From positions 62,001 through 126,000 of the forward strand of contig NZ_JATACI010000002.1 in NCBI RefSeq assembly GCF_037892195.1: a DNA stretch of 64,000 bases, given 5' to 3'. Under the pieces are notes generated by a model, which saw only the letters and a program-made list of their open reading frames with translations, did not search any database and had not been told where the DNA came from. This document shows, one piece after another, positions 28,884-37,831 of this stretch (its first letter is position 1; each line of letters begins with the position of its first letter). Position numbers and translations under genes: made by a program. The stretch comes from Yoonia sp. GPGPB17 (GTDB taxonomy: Bacteria > Pseudomonadota > Alphaproteobacteria > Rhodobacterales > Rhodobacteraceae).

Positions 28884-29849
28884 TTAACCAGTCGGGTTCC
28901 GGTAGATCATGCGCCGCACCGAGCCTGTCTTCGATCGCATCAGAATCGTCTCTGCGGTCACAAAACCAACCTCACGCTTGATCCCCGGCACGAGCGAGCC
29001 GTCAGTCACACCAGTTGCTGCAAAAATCACATCGCCGGTCACCATGTCGTCGCGCGTGTAGACACGGTCAAAGTTGGTAATTCCAGCTTTCTTTGCGCGA
29101 CCGCGTTCATCATCGTTGCGGAACATCAGACGGCCAAAAATCTGACCGCCCATGCATTTCAGCGCCGCGGCGGCCAACACACCCTCAGGCGCGCCGCCTG
29201 AGCCCATGTACATGTCGATGCCTGTCACATCAGGCTCGGCACAGTGCATCACGCCGGCTACATCACCATCTGTGATCAGTCGGATCGCAGCACCGGTGCT
29301 GCGTATCTCTGCGATCATGTCTTCGTGGCGCGGGCGTTCCAGCACGCAGACCGTGATATCGTTTGTCGAACAGCCCTTTGCCGCCGCCAAAGCCGATATA
29401 CGCTCTGACGGTGACATATCCAATGTCACCACACCGGGCCGAAAGCCGGGGCCAATGGCGAGTTTATCCATGTAAACATCTGGCGCATGCAGCATTGAGC
29501 CACGCGGCCCCATCGCGATCACGGCCAAGGCATTTGGCATGTCTTTTGCCGTCAGCGTGGTGCCTTCCAGCGGATCAAGGGCAATATCCACCCCCGGCCC
29601 GGCGCCGGTGCCAACCTCTTCGCCAATAAACAGCATGGGGGCTTCGTCGCGCTCGCCTTCGCCGATCACGACGACGCCTGCAATATCAAGTTTGTTCAAC
29701 TGGGTGCGCATGGCGTCAACGGCGGCCTGATCGGCGGCCTTCTCGTCGCCTCTCCCGATCAGTGGCGTACAGGCGATGGCCGCAGCCTCTGAAACGCGAG
29801 CCAAGCCCAGCGAGAGGTTACGGTCGTTGAAATCAGTTGCAGCAGGCAT
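28884..29849 (-). CDS. glpX: Class II fructose-1,6-bisphosphatase
   Basis: Hydrolyses fructose-1,6-bisphosphate in gluconeogenesis. The GlpX signatures are GVVVIGEGERDEAPML (metal/substrate), DIALDPLEGTTLTAKDMPNA and the late GSGGAPEGVLAAAALKCMGG. ATG 29849 is preceded by AAAGGACC at 8 nt and gives 321 aa, the family length; the longer start at 29906 overruns the hom intergenic space. It follows hom by about 70 nt, likely in one transcript hom-glpX-recJ. Confidence 0.95.
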   Translation of the reverse strand: MPAATDFNDRNLSLGLARVSEAAAIACTPLIGRGDEKAADQAAVDAMRTQLNKLDIAGVVVIGEGERDEAPMLFIGEEVGTGAGPGVDIALDPLEGTTLTAKDMPNALAVIAMGPRGSMLHAPDVYMDKLAIGPGFRPGVVTLDMSPSERISALAAAKGCSTNDITVCVLERPRHEDMIAEIRSTGAAIRLITDGDVAGVMHCAEPDVTGIDMYMGSGGAPEGVLAAAALKCMGGQIFGRLMFRNDDERGRAKKAGITNFDRVYTRDDMVTGDVIFAATGVTDGSLVPGIKREVGFVTAETILMRSKTGSVRRMIYRNPTG

Positions 29850-29917
29850 GGTCTTGGTCCTTTGGTGACTTGCATTCCCTAAAGCCTGTCCGTGTCGTGG
29901 CGGCAAGCCTGTTTGCG

Positions 29918-31204
29918 CTAAACCGCCTCGATCCGGATCGCGACCGGGTTGCTTTCGACAACGCCGGTGGCTTTGAAATCAGCTAAGGCTTCGTCCAGCG
30001 CGGTGCGGGTGGTTTTATGGGTCACGATCAGTACCGGGGCCGATGTGTCGTCATGTCCGTACTGGCGCATTCTGTCGATGGAAATGCCCGCTTCACCCAA
30101 AGCATGTGCCACCTTGGCCAGTGCGCCGGGTTTGTCGATCAGTTGCATACGCAGGTAGTAGGGAGCCGGAACGGCGGCACGCGCGGCGCGGGCCTTGCGC
30201 AGCGTGGTGGCTGGTTGACCAAATGTCGAAACCCGTATGCCACGCGCGATATCCATCACATCACCCATCACGGCACTGGCTGTCGGACCTTCGCCTGCAC
30301 CGGGACCGCGCAGCACGATCTGGCTGACGGCATCACCTTCAAGCACAACCATGTTGGTCCCGCCCTGTAGCTGCCCCAAGGGCGATGTTTCTGGCACCAG
30401 GCACGGGGACATGCGCTGTTCCAACCCGCGCCCGGTCATCTGAGCTACGCCAAGAAGCTTGATCTTATAGCCCATGTCGGCGGCCTGGTTGATATCTTCG
30501 ATCGTCACCGAGCCGATACCTTCCAGTTCAACTGCATCGAAATCAACCTGCGTGCCAAATGCGATTGAGGACAAAAGCGCCAACTTATGACCAGCATCAA
30601 TGCCGCCCACGTCCAGCTCTGGGTCAGCCTCGAGGAACCCAAGCTGGTTGGCCTCATCAAATACGGCTTCGTAACTCAGGCCCGCATCCTCCATGCGCGT
30701 CAGGATGTAGTTGCAGCTGCCGTTCATCACGCCCATGACGCGGGTGATTTCGTTCCCGGCAAGTCCCTCGGTCAAAGATTTGACCACGGGGATGCCACCA
30801 GCAACAGCCGCTTCAAAGCGGATGACGCGGCCAGCCTCTTCGGCGGCTTCGGCCAGTGTTTGACCGTGGATCGCGAGGAGCGCTTTGTTGGCGCTCACAA
30901 CGTCTTTGCCGGACGCAATTGCCGCTTCGGTGGCGTTCTTGGCCGGGCCTTCATGTCCTCCCATCACTTCCACGAAGACATCAATATCGGCCCGTTGCGC
31001 GAGTGTGACAGGATCATCCTCCCATTCGTACTTGGATAGGTCAACGTCCCGGTTCTTGGTTTTTGATCGCGCCGACACTGCTACGATCTCAACCGGGCGA
31101 CCAGCACGTGCGGCCAGCAAAGCACCGTGTTTTTGCACCATCCGAACAATGCCCACACCCACGGTCCCAAGTCCCGCGATCCCAAGGCGAAGAGGTGTTG
31201 TCAT
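29918..31204 (-). CDS. hom: Homoserine dehydrogenase
   Basis: NAD(P)-dependent enzyme producing homoserine for threonine and methionine synthesis. The N-terminal Rossmann fold has LGIAGLGTVGVGIVRM. The catalytic domain shows SANKALLAIHG, EAAVAGGIPVVKSL and GVMNGSCNYILTRM. A C-terminal ACT domain (YYLRMQLIDKPGALAKVAHA, about 350-428) suggests feedback by an amino acid, usually threonine. At 428 aa it is standard. It heads the hom-glpX-recJ run. Homoserine made here would also feed the broken metY at 17.5 kb. Confidence 0.95.
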   Translation of the reverse strand: MTTPLRLGIAGLGTVGVGIVRMVQKHGALLAARAGRPVEIVAVSARSKTKNRDVDLSKYEWEDDPVTLAQRADIDVFVEVMGGHEGPAKNATEAAIASGKDVVSANKALLAIHGQTLAEAAEEAGRVIRFEAAVAGGIPVVKSLTEGLAGNEITRVMGVMNGSCNYILTRMEDAGLSYEAVFDEANQLGFLEADPELDVGGIDAGHKLALLSSIAFGTQVDFDAVELEGIGSVTIEDINQAADMGYKIKLLGVAQMTGRGLEQRMSPCLVPETSPLGQLQGGTNMVVLEGDAVSQIVLRGPGAGEGPTASAVMGDVMDIARGIRVSTFGQPATTLRKARAARAAVPAPYYLRMQLIDKPGALAKVAHALGEAGISIDRMRQYGHDDTSAPVLIVTHKTTRTALDEALADFKATGVVESNPVAIRIEAV

Positions 31205-31258
31205 CTGTCACTGTCCATCATTGCAATACGTCACGCCGGGTCTAGCGAAAGCGCGCGG

Positions 31259-31489
31259 CTACTGCAACGCGGCGATGTCAATCTGGCGAATGCGTGCCGC
31301 GCGCGCTTGTAGCGCCTCAATGCGCGCCTGCAAGGCTGCCTCATCATCACCTGCCGCGGCAGGCAGAGGTGGCAATGGTGTCAGGTTGGGGTAGGGCGCT
31401 TGACGTGCTGCATCGCTGATCGTGCCCTCAAGCGCGGGGAAATTCGTGCAGGCTGACATAATCAGCGGAAAGATAAAAGCATAGCGCAT
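31259..31489 (-). CDS. Small lipoprotein
   Basis: ATG 31489 gives 76 aa with a lipoprotein signal (MRYAFIFPLIMSACTNFPAL, lipobox IMSAC) and a short mature chain rich in Pro, then an Ala/Arg/Gln helix (EAALQARIEALQARAARIRQ), resembling small periplasmic coiled-coil lipoproteins. A much longer frame extends upstream to 31870 but overlaps the divergent TetR gene and lacks a signal, so I reject it. Function unknown. The orientation opposite to the adjacent TetR gene invites a regulator-target link, unproven. Confidence 0.65.
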   Translation of the reverse strand: MRYAFIFPLIMSACTNFPALEGTISDAARQAPYPNLTPLPPLPAAAGDDEAALQARIEALQARAARIRQIDIAALQ

Positions 31490-31567
31490 AGGCGGCACCC
31501 TATCCGGGCCATCCATCCGGGGGCAACCGCCGATCAGGGGTTTCCATATGAACAAGCGTTCAGTTAA

Positions 31568-32164
31568 ATGGGCCGCATGGCACGTAAGCAAGGTTCTCAT
31601 TCGGATATCACCGGCCCAAAGGTTCGCGATGCAGCGCTGCGCCTGATTGCCAGGCATGGGTATGCTGCGGTGTCGATGCGCCAGATTGCGGCAGATGTCG
31701 GGATACAGGCAGGTGCGCTTTACAACTATACCCCGGACAAACAGACGCTGCTGTTTGATCTGATGCATGGCCATATGACGGATCTGCTGGCGGCACTCGA
31801 GACAGCGGATTTGCAGGGCAGTGCCGTGGCGCAATTGGAGGCGTTCACCCGTTTTCATATCCGTTTTCATCTGCCGCGCCCGGATCAGGTGTTTGTGTCC
31901 TATATGGAGTTGCGCAATCTGTCGGATGAGAATTTCACATCCGTTGAGGGGCTCCGCCGTCAGTACGAAGACGCTTTGGAACGTATTTTACAGGCCGGTG
32001 AGGTAGAAGGCGTTTTCGCTGTTCCCGACACGCGTGTAACCACGATGGCGTTGATTGCGATGCTGACGGGGATCAGCAATTGGTTTCGCGCTGGTGGGCG
32101 GCTTGAGGCTGATAAGATCGAAGCGATCTACTGGGATATGGTGCGGCGCAGCGTGACAGCCTAG
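31568..32164 (+). CDS. TetR/AcrR-family transcriptional regulator
   Basis: A 198-aa one-component regulator. The N-terminal helix-turn-helix is plain: RDAALRLIARHGYAAVSMRQ, then IAADVGIQAGALYNYTPDKQ and TLLFDLM. The C-terminal ligand domain (about 70-198) begins with helices around QLEAFTRFHIRFHLPRPDQV and is of the type found near acyl-CoA or fatty-acid genes, though no such gene is adjacent. ATG 31568 (MGRMARKQG) or the ATG at 31577 could be the start. It is divergent from the small lipoprotein gene; intergenic space of ~80 nt would hold its operator. Confidence 0.9.
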   Translation: MGRMARKQGSHSDITGPKVRDAALRLIARHGYAAVSMRQIAADVGIQAGALYNYTPDKQTLLFDLMHGHMTDLLAALETADLQGSAVAQLEAFTRFHIRFHLPRPDQVFVSYMELRNLSDENFTSVEGLRRQYEDALERILQAGEVEGVFAVPDTRVTTMALIAMLTGISNWFRAGGRLEADKIEAIYWDMVRRSVTA

Positions 32165-32213
32165 GCATTCTGTGCGCTGTGGGTTAAGGCGTTGGCAATG
32201 ACGGAGACAGATT

Positions 32214-32690
32214 ATGTTCCAACCGGATGAAGACGGTATCTATGCGCAAATCGAGGCTTCGCCTGCGCGCAGGATTTTTGCTTATGTCGTGCAGTTCGGG
32301 CTGGGGGCATTGCTGATCTATGTGACGCTGGCCCTGCCGCCATCGTTGCCCTGGATGGTCTTCATGCTGAGTTTCGGGGTGATGATGTTGTGGCAGGCGG
32401 AACGTATGCGGCGTGCAACAACCGTCACACTTGAACTGACAGATACTGAGCTGCGCGACAGCACGGGCGTGGTTTTGGCGCGGATTGACGAAATCCGCAG
32501 CGTTGAACGTGGTACCTTTGCATTTAAGCCCTCAAATGGGTTCAGTCTTGTCCTACACAACAAAAAACCCTGGGCATGGTTGCCGGGGCTTTGGTGGCGC
32601 ATTGGGCGCCGTGTAGGTGTGGGTGGCGTCACAAATGCTTACCAATCCAAATTCATGGCCGAGCGGATCAGCATGATGATCAAAGACTAA
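32214..32690 (+). CDS. Membrane protein of unknown function
   Basis: A 158-aa protein with two membrane helices (IFAYVVQFGLGALLIYVTLAL, about 20-40, and WMVFMLSFGVMMLWQA, about 46-61), then a soluble beta-rich tail (TVTLELTDTELRDSTGVVLARI...) that resembles PH-like YcxB/bacterial PH folds by pattern. GGAGACAG precedes the ATG. It follows the TetR gene by 50 nt. Its stop shares four bases with the convergent pilus gene (CTAA, 32687-32690). The function is not known. Confidence 0.75.
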   Translation: MFQPDEDGIYAQIEASPARRIFAYVVQFGLGALLIYVTLALPPSLPWMVFMLSFGVMMLWQAERMRRATTVTLELTDTELRDSTGVVLARIDEIRSVERGTFAFKPSNGFSLVLHNKKPWAWLPGLWWRIGRRVGVGGVTNAYQSKFMAERISMMIKD

Positions 32691-33322
32691 GGCGGTTCGC
32701 AGGTTTCATCACCGTCAAAGCTCGGTGTTGGATCATAACAGAGCTTTCCGCTTCGCGGCCGAATGAGCATGTCATTTGTAAAGCTTAGATCTGCTAAATC
32801 AAATGCTTGAAACGTTCCGATTCCGACGCTTAAGGGTGCATCATATGCCACCCGGGTTTCAATCAGGATATTGTGGTCTGCCTCTGACATGATCGGCAGA
32901 CGGCCTGCATTTTGGAGAACCAGAAGATCAGCGTCCGTTAGCTCGGCGTCCATTCCACGATTGTCTGCCCAGACGACACGATAAACGTCATCATCTGGGT
33001 CGGTTGGATTACCACCAAAGAATGTGAAAACGGTGATGCGATAGTCGGGATCGGATTCCTCATAGGTCAGTTCTTGCAAAACGGAGCGCGCATTGTTGAT
33101 GAACTCGTCATTTACCGTTTCTTCGCGGCTAAAAAGTTCTGCCAGCGTAATCGTTGAACGAAGCGAGTTGGTTTCTACGCCAAAGACATCAAAATACACA
33201 ATACAAGAGAGGAAAACCCAAGCAAGAATTGGCGCAACCAGCACGAATTCGACGGACATTGAACCGTTGTCATCATCGTGAAAGCGCTTGAGGAGAGTTA
33301 CAAAGCGTGCCACGTATATCAA
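32687..33322 (-). CDS. TadE/TadF-like pilus assembly protein
   Basis: A 211-aa protein beginning with a charged segment, then the pseudopilin-type motif DDDNGSMSVEFVLVAPILAW at about residues 16-35. Here Gly-Ser-x-Ser-Val-Glu-Phe fits the TadE consensus with the Glu five residues after the processing site, followed by a single membrane helix. The rest is periplasmic and acidic (EESDPDYRITVFTFFGG). It is the last of three same-strand genes of Tad character, separated from the next by 19 nt. Its role is inferred as a minor pseudopilin in Flp-type pili. Confidence 0.8.
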   Translation of the reverse strand: MIYVARFVTLLKRFHDDDNGSMSVEFVLVAPILAWVFLSCIVYFDVFGVETNSLRSTITLAELFSREETVNDEFINNARSVLQELTYEESDPDYRITVFTFFGGNPTDPDDDVYRVVWADNRGMDAELTDADLLVLQNAGRLPIMSEADHNILIETRVAYDAPLSVGIGTFQAFDLADLSFTNDMLIRPRSGKLCYDPTPSFDGDETCEPP

Positions 33323-33341
33323 TCCTCGTCCTCACCAGGTT

Positions 33342-33884
33342 CTATGACAAAAGCGCTTGTTGCCAAAAGCGCGTAAGAGCCGCCCCCTCATCGCTGCCGG
33401 TTGCGACAAAGGCCTTCCCAAGGTTCGAAGAAGGAATAAAGGGATCGATGCGGATACAAACCCGCAGAAACCCAAGCTCATTGCTGCCGATATTGTCAAT
33501 GAAGGACGGTTCGGGTCTGTCAACTTCGGTTCTATTTCGGCAGCTGATATCGTTTGGTAATGGGGTCCACGCACCCGTCATGTCCCGTTGAAGAACTTCA
33601 ACTTCGATTTGATCCAAACAATCAGGCAGGATCGAGGCATTGTCGCAAATCTCTGTGCGCAATTCCTCGCCAAACAGGGTTGGGTTTGTATAGGATATAT
33701 TGCCCAATCGGACTTCTCTGACGGCAACATCGACACCATGTTCCAATACCACCTGACGCACAGAGAAGATGCCAGCTTCGTATGTCATCAAGAAAAAGCC
33801 GAAGAAAAAAGGGAACAAGATAACAAATTCTATCGATGCTGTCCCTTTCTCATCGTCCAGAAACCGTTTTATCGCATGTCTCAT
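33342..33884 (-). CDS. TadE-like pilus assembly protein
   Basis: A 180-aa minor pseudopilin. The N-terminus has DDEKGTASIEFVILFPFFFG (Gly-Thr-Ala-Ser-Ile-Glu-Phe, the TadE/G motif), then a helix through FFLMTYEAGIFSVRQVVL, and a periplasmic domain with several Cys (EICDNASILPDCLDQIEVEV, ISCRNRTEV, RVCIRID). ATG 33884 (MRHAIKRF) is the more natural start than 33890. It lies 13 nt downstream of the TadG-like gene, clearly in one operon. Confidence 0.85.
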   Translation of the reverse strand: MRHAIKRFLDDEKGTASIEFVILFPFFFGFFLMTYEAGIFSVRQVVLEHGVDVAVREVRLGNISYTNPTLFGEELRTEICDNASILPDCLDQIEVEVLQRDMTGAWTPLPNDISCRNRTEVDRPEPSFIDNIGSNELGFLRVCIRIDPFIPSSNLGKAFVATGSDEGAALTRFWQQALLS

Positions 33885-33897
33885 GGCCAAAACGTCC

Positions 33898-35769
33898 TTA
33901 TTGGCTCAATCTCAAGGCGGTAATTTGGCTGGAAATCCGTGAAAAGATTTCACCCATGCCTGGTTGTGTCGGATCATTCGTGATCGTCGATGTAAACGCG
34001 TTACCGGGTTTGCTGGCGCAGGTCGTCATTGTGGGGTTATTGACACCCATAGAGATTGTGTAAACGTCGGTCACATGCTTTGCGGCCTCTTCGCAGATCT
34101 TGGTCAAGTAATCCCGGTTCAGAACGGTCTCAGAACCAATGGATCTGGTCATGCTGTTGTATGTTGTACTGGCAATACCGTCTCTTGAGGCCCAGCGACC
34201 AACGGTGTTTTCAGAGAACCCGACACGATTCACATAGGTTTCATAGTACTGCGGTCGGATATCTCGGGACGAATAGGTCTGCCCATCTGTCATAATCACA
34301 ACATACTTATTGGTTGTGCCGTTGTTGTATTCTGCAGGGCGTGACCCCGCAAACGCAGGGTCAACCGATGGCATGCCTGCAATGATATCGCGCATACCGG
34401 GATCCAACAAAGAGACGCCCCACTTCATCCCGCGGTGGATTGATGTTGTCAAAGTCGGCACATATGCGTCGATGGTGTCCTGAAGCTCATCCACGTCTTG
34501 AGACATCACAACAATACCTTGAAAATCCTGCGGCGGGCACTGTACCCGCGACCGGTTGAATGAGGAACTTCTGGTGCTGCTGCTTATATGCGCATAAGCA
34601 ACTTGCTGGTAAACGCGATCCGCATCGAAAGAGACTGTTCCGTATTCATCGGCGTCGAATGTCACGCAACGCGCCGGATTCACAAAGATGTCCTTGCCGT
34701 CAGCCCAGCTGTTATCAACCGTAAAATCGTCGGGGCCGCGCAGCGTGGGCTCCGGCCCTGTATAGTTGACATAGTTTCCATCACTATCCAACTCTGCATA
34801 GACCCACCGACCGCTTTCGTCGTCGTCGTCAAGGGTATTGCCAAAGTCGTCAATGCGAATGACATGCCTTCCACCTGAGCCAACATAGACATAGTCAAAT
34901 GGCTCAGCATAGTTGTCTGTGATATTGAATTCACCAAAACTACTGCCAAGTTTATTGTCTTCGTTAATTGAGTCCGGTGTTGTTTTCAGCGCCATGTATA
35001 GCTCATCTGACAGCGCGACATGCGCCGAATACGCGATCAGGTTAATCGAGACCCGATCCTCATATTCTGGCAACAACAAGTCTTCGACGAACTTTTTGGC
35101 CGCCTGCTGCAGGAAAAACATCCTTGTTCCCCGCGCATTTGTCTGCGAAATCTTGATTTGGCCCGCGAACTCTGGGTGATCATCGGAATAGTACACAAAA
35201 TCGCCGTTGGCATCGGTTTCGTAAACGTCGCCACGCATCATGCTTCCCATAGAACCAGAGATATCCAGTACCAGAGATACCTCAACATCACCCGAACCCT
35301 GAATTGCGCTCGACGTCGCTGGCGCAGTCAGCGTATCCATACCAATCAAGCGCAAATAGAATGTGTTGAGCTCAACCTGTGAATCGATTGAAATCGTACT
35401 AACGGAAGTACCACGCGCAATTTTAGCAGGGTCGCTTAGGTCTGTTGTGATCGCGTCTCCGAACCCTTCAACTTCAAAAAAATTCTCGATAACATCAGCT
35501 GCCGGAATAGTCTGATTGAGGTTTGCGGCCGCCAAAACAGCGCGATCAGACACGCTTTGCAACTTGGTGCGCTCTGTCTCATACCGCATGAAGTCAGTTG
35601 CCATGCCGCCAACAACCAACATCGAAATCAAAAGCAAAAGGGTCAGAACGATCAACCCACCATCTTCATCCTTGCGGAACTGGCGAACAAAAGCCAACTG
35701 TTCAAGATAGCTGCGGCGCATCTCTTGCAGTTTTTTAAACTTGTTTTGACGACGTTTCGAAAGCAGCAT
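33898..35769 (-). CDS. TadG-like von Willebrand A-domain protein
   Basis: A 623-aa membrane-anchored protein. Residues ~30-60 hold the Tad motif (RKDEDGGLIVLTLLLLISML) followed by helix and VVGGMATDFMRYETERTKLQ, the usual start of TadG. The von Willebrand A domain begins VEVSLVLDISGSMGSM (MIDAS Asp-x-Ser-x-Ser) near residue 170 and closes with KYVVIMTDGQTYSS near 515. A large insertion lies between, rich in Asp/Tyr. The C-terminus carries DVYTISMGVN, typical of VWA folds. ATG 35769 follows GGGGAT. It heads a three-gene operon and lies about 225 nt downstream of a CtrA box. It likely contributes to Flp/Tad pilus biogenesis or surface attachment. Confidence 0.88.
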   Translation of the reverse strand: MLLSKRRQNKFKKLQEMRRSYLEQLAFVRQFRKDEDGGLIVLTLLLLISMLVVGGMATDFMRYETERTKLQSVSDRAVLAAANLNQTIPAADVIENFFEVEGFGDAITTDLSDPAKIARGTSVSTISIDSQVELNTFYLRLIGMDTLTAPATSSAIQGSGDVEVSLVLDISGSMGSMMRGDVYETDANGDFVYYSDDHPEFAGQIKISQTNARGTRMFFLQQAAKKFVEDLLLPEYEDRVSINLIAYSAHVALSDELYMALKTTPDSINEDNKLGSSFGEFNITDNYAEPFDYVYVGSGGRHVIRIDDFGNTLDDDDESGRWVYAELDSDGNYVNYTGPEPTLRGPDDFTVDNSWADGKDIFVNPARCVTFDADEYGTVSFDADRVYQQVAYAHISSSTRSSSFNRSRVQCPPQDFQGIVVMSQDVDELQDTIDAYVPTLTTSIHRGMKWGVSLLDPGMRDIIAGMPSVDPAFAGSRPAEYNNGTTNKYVVIMTDGQTYSSRDIRPQYYETYVNRVGFSENTVGRWASRDGIASTTYNSMTRSIGSETVLNRDYLTKICEEAAKHVTDVYTISMGVNNPTMTTCASKPGNAFTSTITNDPTQPGMGEIFSRISSQITALRLSQ

Positions 35770-36305
35770 TCTTTTTATCCCCAATCGATGGCGCAAGATA
35801 ACAGGGCGCCGGTACAACTTTTAACTTCACACGTTCTACCACATTCACCACATCCATGTGGCAAAAAAATGGCCTCATTTGGCGGCTAGTACAAATCCGC
35901 CCATTTCTGCTGCTACACTCAATTAAATCAACAAATATTGTTCATTTTTGCGAAACAATTCCGGGGCTTACTCGCGAAAATTGGTCGCAAAGTTAATCTA
36001 ACGTTAACCCTCTTTCTTGCCAGAAACAGCGCAAGAGCGAATCACGCGGCCTATAAAACCACACCCGGCCAACCGTCCAAAGCTGGTGTGGCACGGCCAT
36101 GGCGCTTTGAGCTCCGGCCTTGGTGATGCGATTGGCATCAGAAATAAGATACCTGGTCAAGGCGCTGCAATGTCGGCGCGCCCGATTTCCCCAGATCGCT
36201 GATCAGACGTGGGTATGTCGCCCCTTGTCATCCTAGTGTCGAAAAGCGAACATGCGTCGCGGGTTGGCCCTTGCTAGGGTCGACCCGGACCAAAGGGAAA
36301 AATGC
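35770..36305. other. Intergenic region between Tad-like operon and soxB
   Basis: A 536-nt gap between divergent operons. The left half is A/T-rich and carries a CtrA box at 35993-36008. No credible gene was found: the ORFs present have low-complexity or shadow-like sequence. Promoters for both operons must lie here. Confidence 0.6.
35993..36008. promoter_or_regulatory. CtrA-binding site TTAA-N7-TTAAC
   Basis: TTAA at 35993-35996, seven bases (TCTAACG), then TTAAC at 36004-36008: an exact match to the consensus of the alphaproteobacterial response regulator CtrA. It lies about 225 nt before the TadG-like start and about 300 nt before soxB. In Rhodobacterales CtrA controls motility and surface structures, so the Tad-like operon is the likelier target. 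Confidence 0.75.
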
Positions 36306-37559
36306 ATGGGATACTCGGGCTTTCGGGTGATCAAGGAGGGGCTTTTCGGCCAGAAAGGTTGGAAGCCGGTATGGCGCGACCCCGAACCGAAAACCGCCTA
36401 TGACGCAATCATTATCGGCGGCGGCGGCCACGGGTTATCGACAGCATTCTACCTCGCCAAAGAGCATGGGATGACCAATATCGCGGTGCTGGAAAAGGGT
36501 TACATCGGAGGTGGCAATGTAGGCCGCAACACCACTATTGTGCGCGCCAACTACTTCCTGCCCGGCAACTCTGAGTTCTATTCGCACTCACTGAAAATGT
36601 GGGAAGGCATGGAGCAGGAGTTGAACTACAATGTCATGCATTCACAGCGGGGTTTGATCAATCTGTTCCATTCGGACGGTCAGCGTGATGCCTTTGCCCG
36701 CCGCGGCAATGCGATGATCAACCAGGGCGATGATGCGATCCTGCTGGACCGGGATGGGGTGCGTGAACACCTGCCTTATCTGGATTTCGACAATGTGCGC
36801 TTCCCGATCTATGGCGGGCTCTACCACCCCCGCGGCGGGTCCGCGCGGCATGATGCGGTGGCTTGGGGCTATGCGCGCGGAGCCGATCAGCGCGGTGTTG
36901 ATATCATCCAGAATTGCGAGGTGACGGGGATCGACATCGAAGGTGGTGTTGTGAAAGGTGTGCAGACCACGCGCGGTGCGATAAAAGCCAAGAAAGTGGG
37001 TATCGTGGTCGCTGGCCGTTCTGGTCAGGTCGCGGCCATGGCGGGGATGCGTTTGCCGATTGAAAGCCATGTGTTGCAGGCTTTTGTGACCGAGGGGCTC
37101 AAACCTATCATTGACCATGTTGTCAGCTTTGGCATGGGGCACTTCTATATCAGCCAATCCGACAAGGGCGGATTGGTCTTTGGCGGGGATATTGATTTTT
37201 ACAGCTCATATGCCGCGCGGGGGAACCTGCCAATGAAAGAGCATGTGATGGACGCGGCCATGACCTTGATGCCAATGATTGGGAAGGCGAAAGTGCTGCG
37301 ATCATGGGGCGGGATCATGGATATGACGCCGGATGGGTCGCCGATTATCGACAAAACCCCGACAGAAGGGCTCTTTATTGACTGTGGCTGGTGCTACGGC
37401 GGCTTCAAGGCCGTGCCTGGGTCTGGCTTTAGCCTTGCCCATCTGATGGCGACCGGAAACCATCATGAGGCGGCGGCCAAGTTCCGTTTGGACCGGTTCC
37501 GCACAGGCGTGGGCCTGATGGATGAAGAGGGCACAGGCTCTCAGCACAATTTGCACTAG
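36306..37559 (+). CDS. soxB: Sarcosine oxidase beta subunit
   Basis: FAD/FMN subunit of heterotetrameric sarcosine oxidase, which oxidises N-methylglycine to glycine with transfer of the methyl carbon to tetrahydrofolate. ATG 36306 gives the family start MGYSGFRVIKEGLFGQKGWK and 417 aa; the start at 36252 adds an unconserved stretch. The FAD fold DAIIIGGGGHGLSTAFYLA is near residue 34. Family blocks NVGRNTTIVRANYF, RGGSARHDAVAWGYARGA and the C-terminal DCGWCYGGFKAVPGSG are clear. First gene of soxBDAG; an alternative substrate such as another N-methyl amine cannot be excluded. Confidence 0.95.
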   Translation: MGYSGFRVIKEGLFGQKGWKPVWRDPEPKTAYDAIIIGGGGHGLSTAFYLAKEHGMTNIAVLEKGYIGGGNVGRNTTIVRANYFLPGNSEFYSHSLKMWEGMEQELNYNVMHSQRGLINLFHSDGQRDAFARRGNAMINQGDDAILLDRDGVREHLPYLDFDNVRFPIYGGLYHPRGGSARHDAVAWGYARGADQRGVDIIQNCEVTGIDIEGGVVKGVQTTRGAIKAKKVGIVVAGRSGQVAAMAGMRLPIESHVLQAFVTEGLKPIIDHVVSFGMGHFYISQSDKGGLVFGGDIDFYSSYAARGNLPMKEHVMDAAMTLMPMIGKAKVLRSWGGIMDMTPDGSPIIDKTPTEGLFIDCGWCYGGFKAVPGSGFSLAHLMATGNHHEAAAKFRLDRFRTGVGLMDEEGTGSQHNLH

Positions 37560-37568
37560 GACGGTATC

Positions 37569-37831
37569 ATGCGGATTATCTGCCCAAATTGCGGTGAGCG
37601 CGACCGGCGTGAGTTTTATTACCAAGGCGATGCGCTTGCGCTTGATCGCCCGGCTGAGGATGCGGGGTTGGACGCTTGGGATGACTACCTGCACAACCGG
37701 GACAACCCTGCGGCGACACCCGCGATCTGTGGTTTCATGAGGCCGGGTGCGGTGCCTGGCTGGTCGTCGAGCGCAACACCGTGACTCATGCGGTGCATCA
37801 GGCAACTCTGGCCGAGAAGGTGAAGCGATGA
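37569..37831 (+). pseudogene. soxD: Sarcosine oxidase delta subunit, frameshifted
   Basis: Small zinc-binding subunit of the complex. The frame from ATG 37569 (MRIICPNCGERDRREFYYQG) contains the first zinc knuckle CPNC and remains conserved through AWDDYLHNRDNPA. Near 37716-37725 the frame is lost: the original runs on as ATPAICGFMRPG and stops at 37784. Another frame gives the expected continuation LWFHEAGCGAWLVVERNTVT to LAEKVKR and TGA 37829-37831, which overlaps the soxA ATG as ATGA. An indel in the ACACCCGCG segment explains this. As written the C-terminal His/Cys ligands are lost. Confidence 0.88.

Noticed and set aside
31490-31870. Long upstream extension of the small lipoprotein gene
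   Set aside because: It overlaps the divergent TetR gene, has no signal peptide, and the internal ATG 31489 begins a textbook lipoprotein signal.
35938-36126. Small ORF between the Tad-like operon and soxB
   Set aside because: No ribosome-binding site and an unstructured, basic composition; it overlaps the CtrA site.
37747-37827. Upstream start for soxA giving 995 aa
   Set aside because: The extra 27 residues (RCLAGRRAQHRDSCGASG...) are antisense to nothing conserved, overlap the restored soxD, and ATG 37828 has the ATGA coupling and family N-terminus.
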